In this document: positions 62,901 through 64,000 of the stretch, piece after piece
Layout of the letters: each line of letters opens with the position of its first letter
Numbering within the stretch: position 1 is the stretch's first letter
NCBI RefSeq assembly: GCF_000243255.1
Contig: NZ_CM001436.1
Coordinates: forward strand, 2,396,020 to 2,460,019
Direction of reading: 5' to 3'
From: Methanoplanus limicola DSM 2279
GTDB taxonomy: Archaea; Halobacteriota; Methanomicrobia; Methanomicrobiales; Methanomicrobiaceae
Length of the DNA: 64,000 nt
Notes under the pieces: model-generated
Database searches by the model: none
What the model saw: only the letters and a program-made list of their open reading frames with translations
Told to the model about the DNA's origin: nothing
Program-made: the position numbers and the translations under genes

Positions 62901-63776
62901 ATGCAGATGATCAATAAGGCTGTTGCCCTTGTTTCAGCACTTGATGAATCTGATGAGATGAATTATGTAAAGAAGCATTCCACCGAAAATATGCAAAGCC
63001 TTACAGAACAGCTGACTGAAGGCCTGCTTGATGAAAAGACCGCAAAGAAATTGTCAACCGCAAGGATCTACGGCCCTCACGGGGGTGAATACGGAACACG
63101 GATACTGGGTCTTATGGAAGATTCTGTCTGGAAGAGTGAAGAGGACCTCGCTGAGGTTTACATGTCTTCCATGTCACACATATATACCGATAATATTCAC
63201 GGTCAGAGCCAGAGGGCACTGTATGAGAATAATGTAAAATCGGTTGAGATAGTATCCCAGATCCGCGACAGGCATGACCGCGAGATAGTTGATCTTGACC
63301 ACTATTTTGAATATTTCGGCGGGCTTAACAAGGCCGTTGAGACAGTATCCGGCAAAACACCGATGCTCATGATCTCTGATACAACAAAGGAGGCTGTCTA
63401 TACAGAGGATGTTAAGGATGTCATCAAACGCGGTACCCGCACCAGGCTTTTAAACCCGAAATGGATAGATGAGATGCTTAAGCATGATTACCACGGGGCT
63501 CAGCAGATTGAGGAGAGGGTCTATATAACCCTCGGATTTGCAGCGACTACCCATGCGGTTGAAAACTGGATCTGGTCGTCTATTGCGGAAAGATTTGTGT
63601 ATGATGAGGAGATGCGTAAGAGGCTTATGGAAAATAACCGGTTTGCAGCCCTTGGGCTGACTGAACGCCTGATGGAAGCGGAGCAGAGGGGTTACTGGGA
63701 AGCAACAGAGGAGGAACTTGAAAAACTCCGCCAGGCCTATATGGAGATGGAAGGTGATATTGAGGAGAGATTATAA
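59958..63776 (+). CDS. cobN: cobaltochelatase subunit CobN
   Basis: 1272 residues, normal for the CobN/ChlH family. Visible regions include GVGRANELAIKAL, the long central HGTHGLAEF-type motif (FHVGTHGLAEFTKGKE) and the C-terminal ATTHAVENWIW. It inserts cobalt into the corrin ring during cobalamin or related corrinoid synthesis, with ATPase partners CobS/CobT or ChlI/ChlD not in this window. It is followed by 224 bp of AT-rich DNA without a gene. Confidence 0.93.
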   Translation: MIKITCISTVSSPSIIEAAHKIRKNFGIDIDFRLYYPHQIQNENIDEETVIRHLQSSDCVLLDIRGVGRANELAIKALRDKNSVCLNMMGPWSNLFEITRLGAMSGKEILAKSRANKEKSEPTVFKDDTARPPEKEKDENAPPEDRRKIMKDMLSESSGSLNREDIANYLQCIQYWREGGLENYSQMFILLLRRYLGQTGLPAPNPPLHHPDYAIFHPDLGYYTERDEYFAASGYNPEKPTLGIIFHGGMHLDQNIPSIKGLIGALPECNIIPVYANPENNIHSIEKYFMDGEKPLVDGIINLKWFRINGGPLGGNPEITQILLKKLNVPVFAPVSLFGQDVSEWEDSIAGISPVASIMSVIWPELDGCIEPIPICGLMPVEIEGEECSEIQVIPERIEKISGRILKWLRLKRLMNSEKKVAIIIYSYPPGEGNTGGASYLDTFVSVKRMLEKLKDNGYNVDIPEGKLHEIFEENCIVNSGSWFDISKTAENSFSWDLSSYLEYFNSFPPDVRDDVNEAWGTAPGNVMTLNDRFILPGMQYGNVLVAIQPARPPLTEDDVAKAAHDKTKPPHHQYIAFYRWLETVWGADLVFHVGTHGLAEFTKGKEIGMSSKCFPDILIGNMPHLYIYSVTNTSEATIAKRRLYGTMLSYNSPPFTTSDLYEKYIELEDLIAEHEEAERLSQEVRVKRTEEKIFEIAEELHFDLDSIHAIHEQVYEMKRSIIPQGLHTLGEMYKPEAYKHYIEFTIRYDRDGAKSLNRIIAESQKIPYDEAIRDKGNYATVLDSIDKKCSEIVSVLVEQGIDEAVVFSGTGEELHDDLRNTLNLGLTLAGDYADNGLELENCIRGLNTEFIAPRVGGDVIRKPEVLPTGGNLLQFDPTKIPTQTAFERGQEIAENTIQKYLNEEGKYPERVGTVLWGFETSNSGGETVGQILSYMGVRVTRKAGSWSPELKVVPMEELGRPRIDCHVSICGFFRDMFPNIMQMINKAVALVSALDESDEMNYVKKHSTENMQSLTEQLTEGLLDEKTAKKLSTARIYGPHGGEYGTRILGLMEDSVWKSEEDLAEVYMSSMSHIYTDNIHGQSQRALYENNVKSVEIVSQIRDRHDREIVDLDHYFEYFGGLNKAVETVSGKTPMLMISDTTKEAVYTEDVKDVIKRGTRTRLLNPKWIDEMLKHDYHGAQQIEERVYITLGFAATTHAVENWIWSSIAERFVYDEEMRKRLMENNRFAALGLTERLMEAEQRGYWEATEEELEKLRQAYMEMEGDIEERL

Positions 63777-64000
63777 GCGAAAAAATAAGATGGAAAAAAT
63801 CCGGGAGAAAAATACCCGGTCAATCATATTAAAACAATACCAGCAATATATCAGACAAATTCACACTTAATTCAACAAAATTATTTTTTTAAAATAAAAT
63901 AGTTCATTATTCAAATATAGTATTGACAAACATCATAATTTGTAACAATAGTTAATACAAAAAGACACATTTTTAAAAAATGCAGTGACATAATAATACA

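Noticed and set aside
63777-64000. Gene or riboswitch after cobN
   Set aside because: Only AT-rich DNA without a frame or recognisable RNA structure; it may hold the promoter of the next gene outside the window.

Overview
The window looks like a methanogenic archaeon of the order Methanomicrobiales (Methanoplanus/Methanolacinia-like). This is inferred from a CobN-type chelatase, archaeal class III pilins, archaeal winged-helix regulators, an aldehyde:ferredoxin oxidoreductase and many AT-rich promoters with TATA boxes. No rRNA, tRNA or CRISPR array was seen. Most of it is accessory DNA centred on arsenic and metalloid resistance, much of it duplicated and rearranged.

Layout. 1-5.0 kb: a truncated OLD-family nuclease, an orphan MNT nucleotidyltransferase with a broken HEPN partner, a DUF4143 ATPase behind a 33-bp repeat array, and small regulators. 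5.1-8.3 kb: ars operon 1 on the minus strand (acr3, arsF-like, arsG-like, arsC, DGC protein), led by two ArsR-type operators. 8.6-22.4 kb: a visibly GC-richer island. It holds moaD and AOR, an HxlR regulator with a divergent Cys-rich permease, small membrane proteins, a broken A-type ATP synthase subunit D, and an arsR-arsD-CMD-arsA-ylbF-Cys tail-acr3 operon. A second near-identical 1.8-kb copy of the HxlR/permease segment follows, and the island ends in a metX fragment cut at both ends. 22.4-25.5 kb: wHTH/DUF3467, DUF2283/DUF4258-like and YwgA-like gene pairs.

25.7-33.4 kb: ars operon 2 (arsR, acr3, arsF, arsG, arsC, DGC, orphan STAS domain) with a CDF transporter, a moaD remnant, a double Usp protein, a TauE exporter and a second arsR. 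33.6-38.2 kb: a plus-strand operon of a Cys-rich peptide, ferredoxin-thioredoxin reductase, two ArsP-type permeases, a small conserved protein, a CxxC thioredoxin, a DGC protein and a DUF169 protein. An IS1634-type element separates this from a second thioredoxin-DGC pair. 40.9-50.7 kb: a substrate-binding lipoprotein, two VapBC modules, lysE and its fragment, a frameshifted IS4-type transposase, and phage-like or secreted small genes. 51.5-58.8 kb: a type IV pilus-like operon. 59-64 kb: a methyltransferase and cobN.

How the parts fit. One palindrome, ATTTCA-N8-TGAAAT, lies at nine places and ties both ars operons, arsR, Usp, TauE, the FTR/permease operon and the BtuF-like lipoprotein into one apparent ArsR regulon. 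At the two strongest promoters the sites are paired exactly 53 bp apart. The FTR/thioredoxin/DGC/permease operon is the best candidate here for an undescribed redox-coupled metalloid-efflux system. The island carries a separate arsR with its own, different operator.
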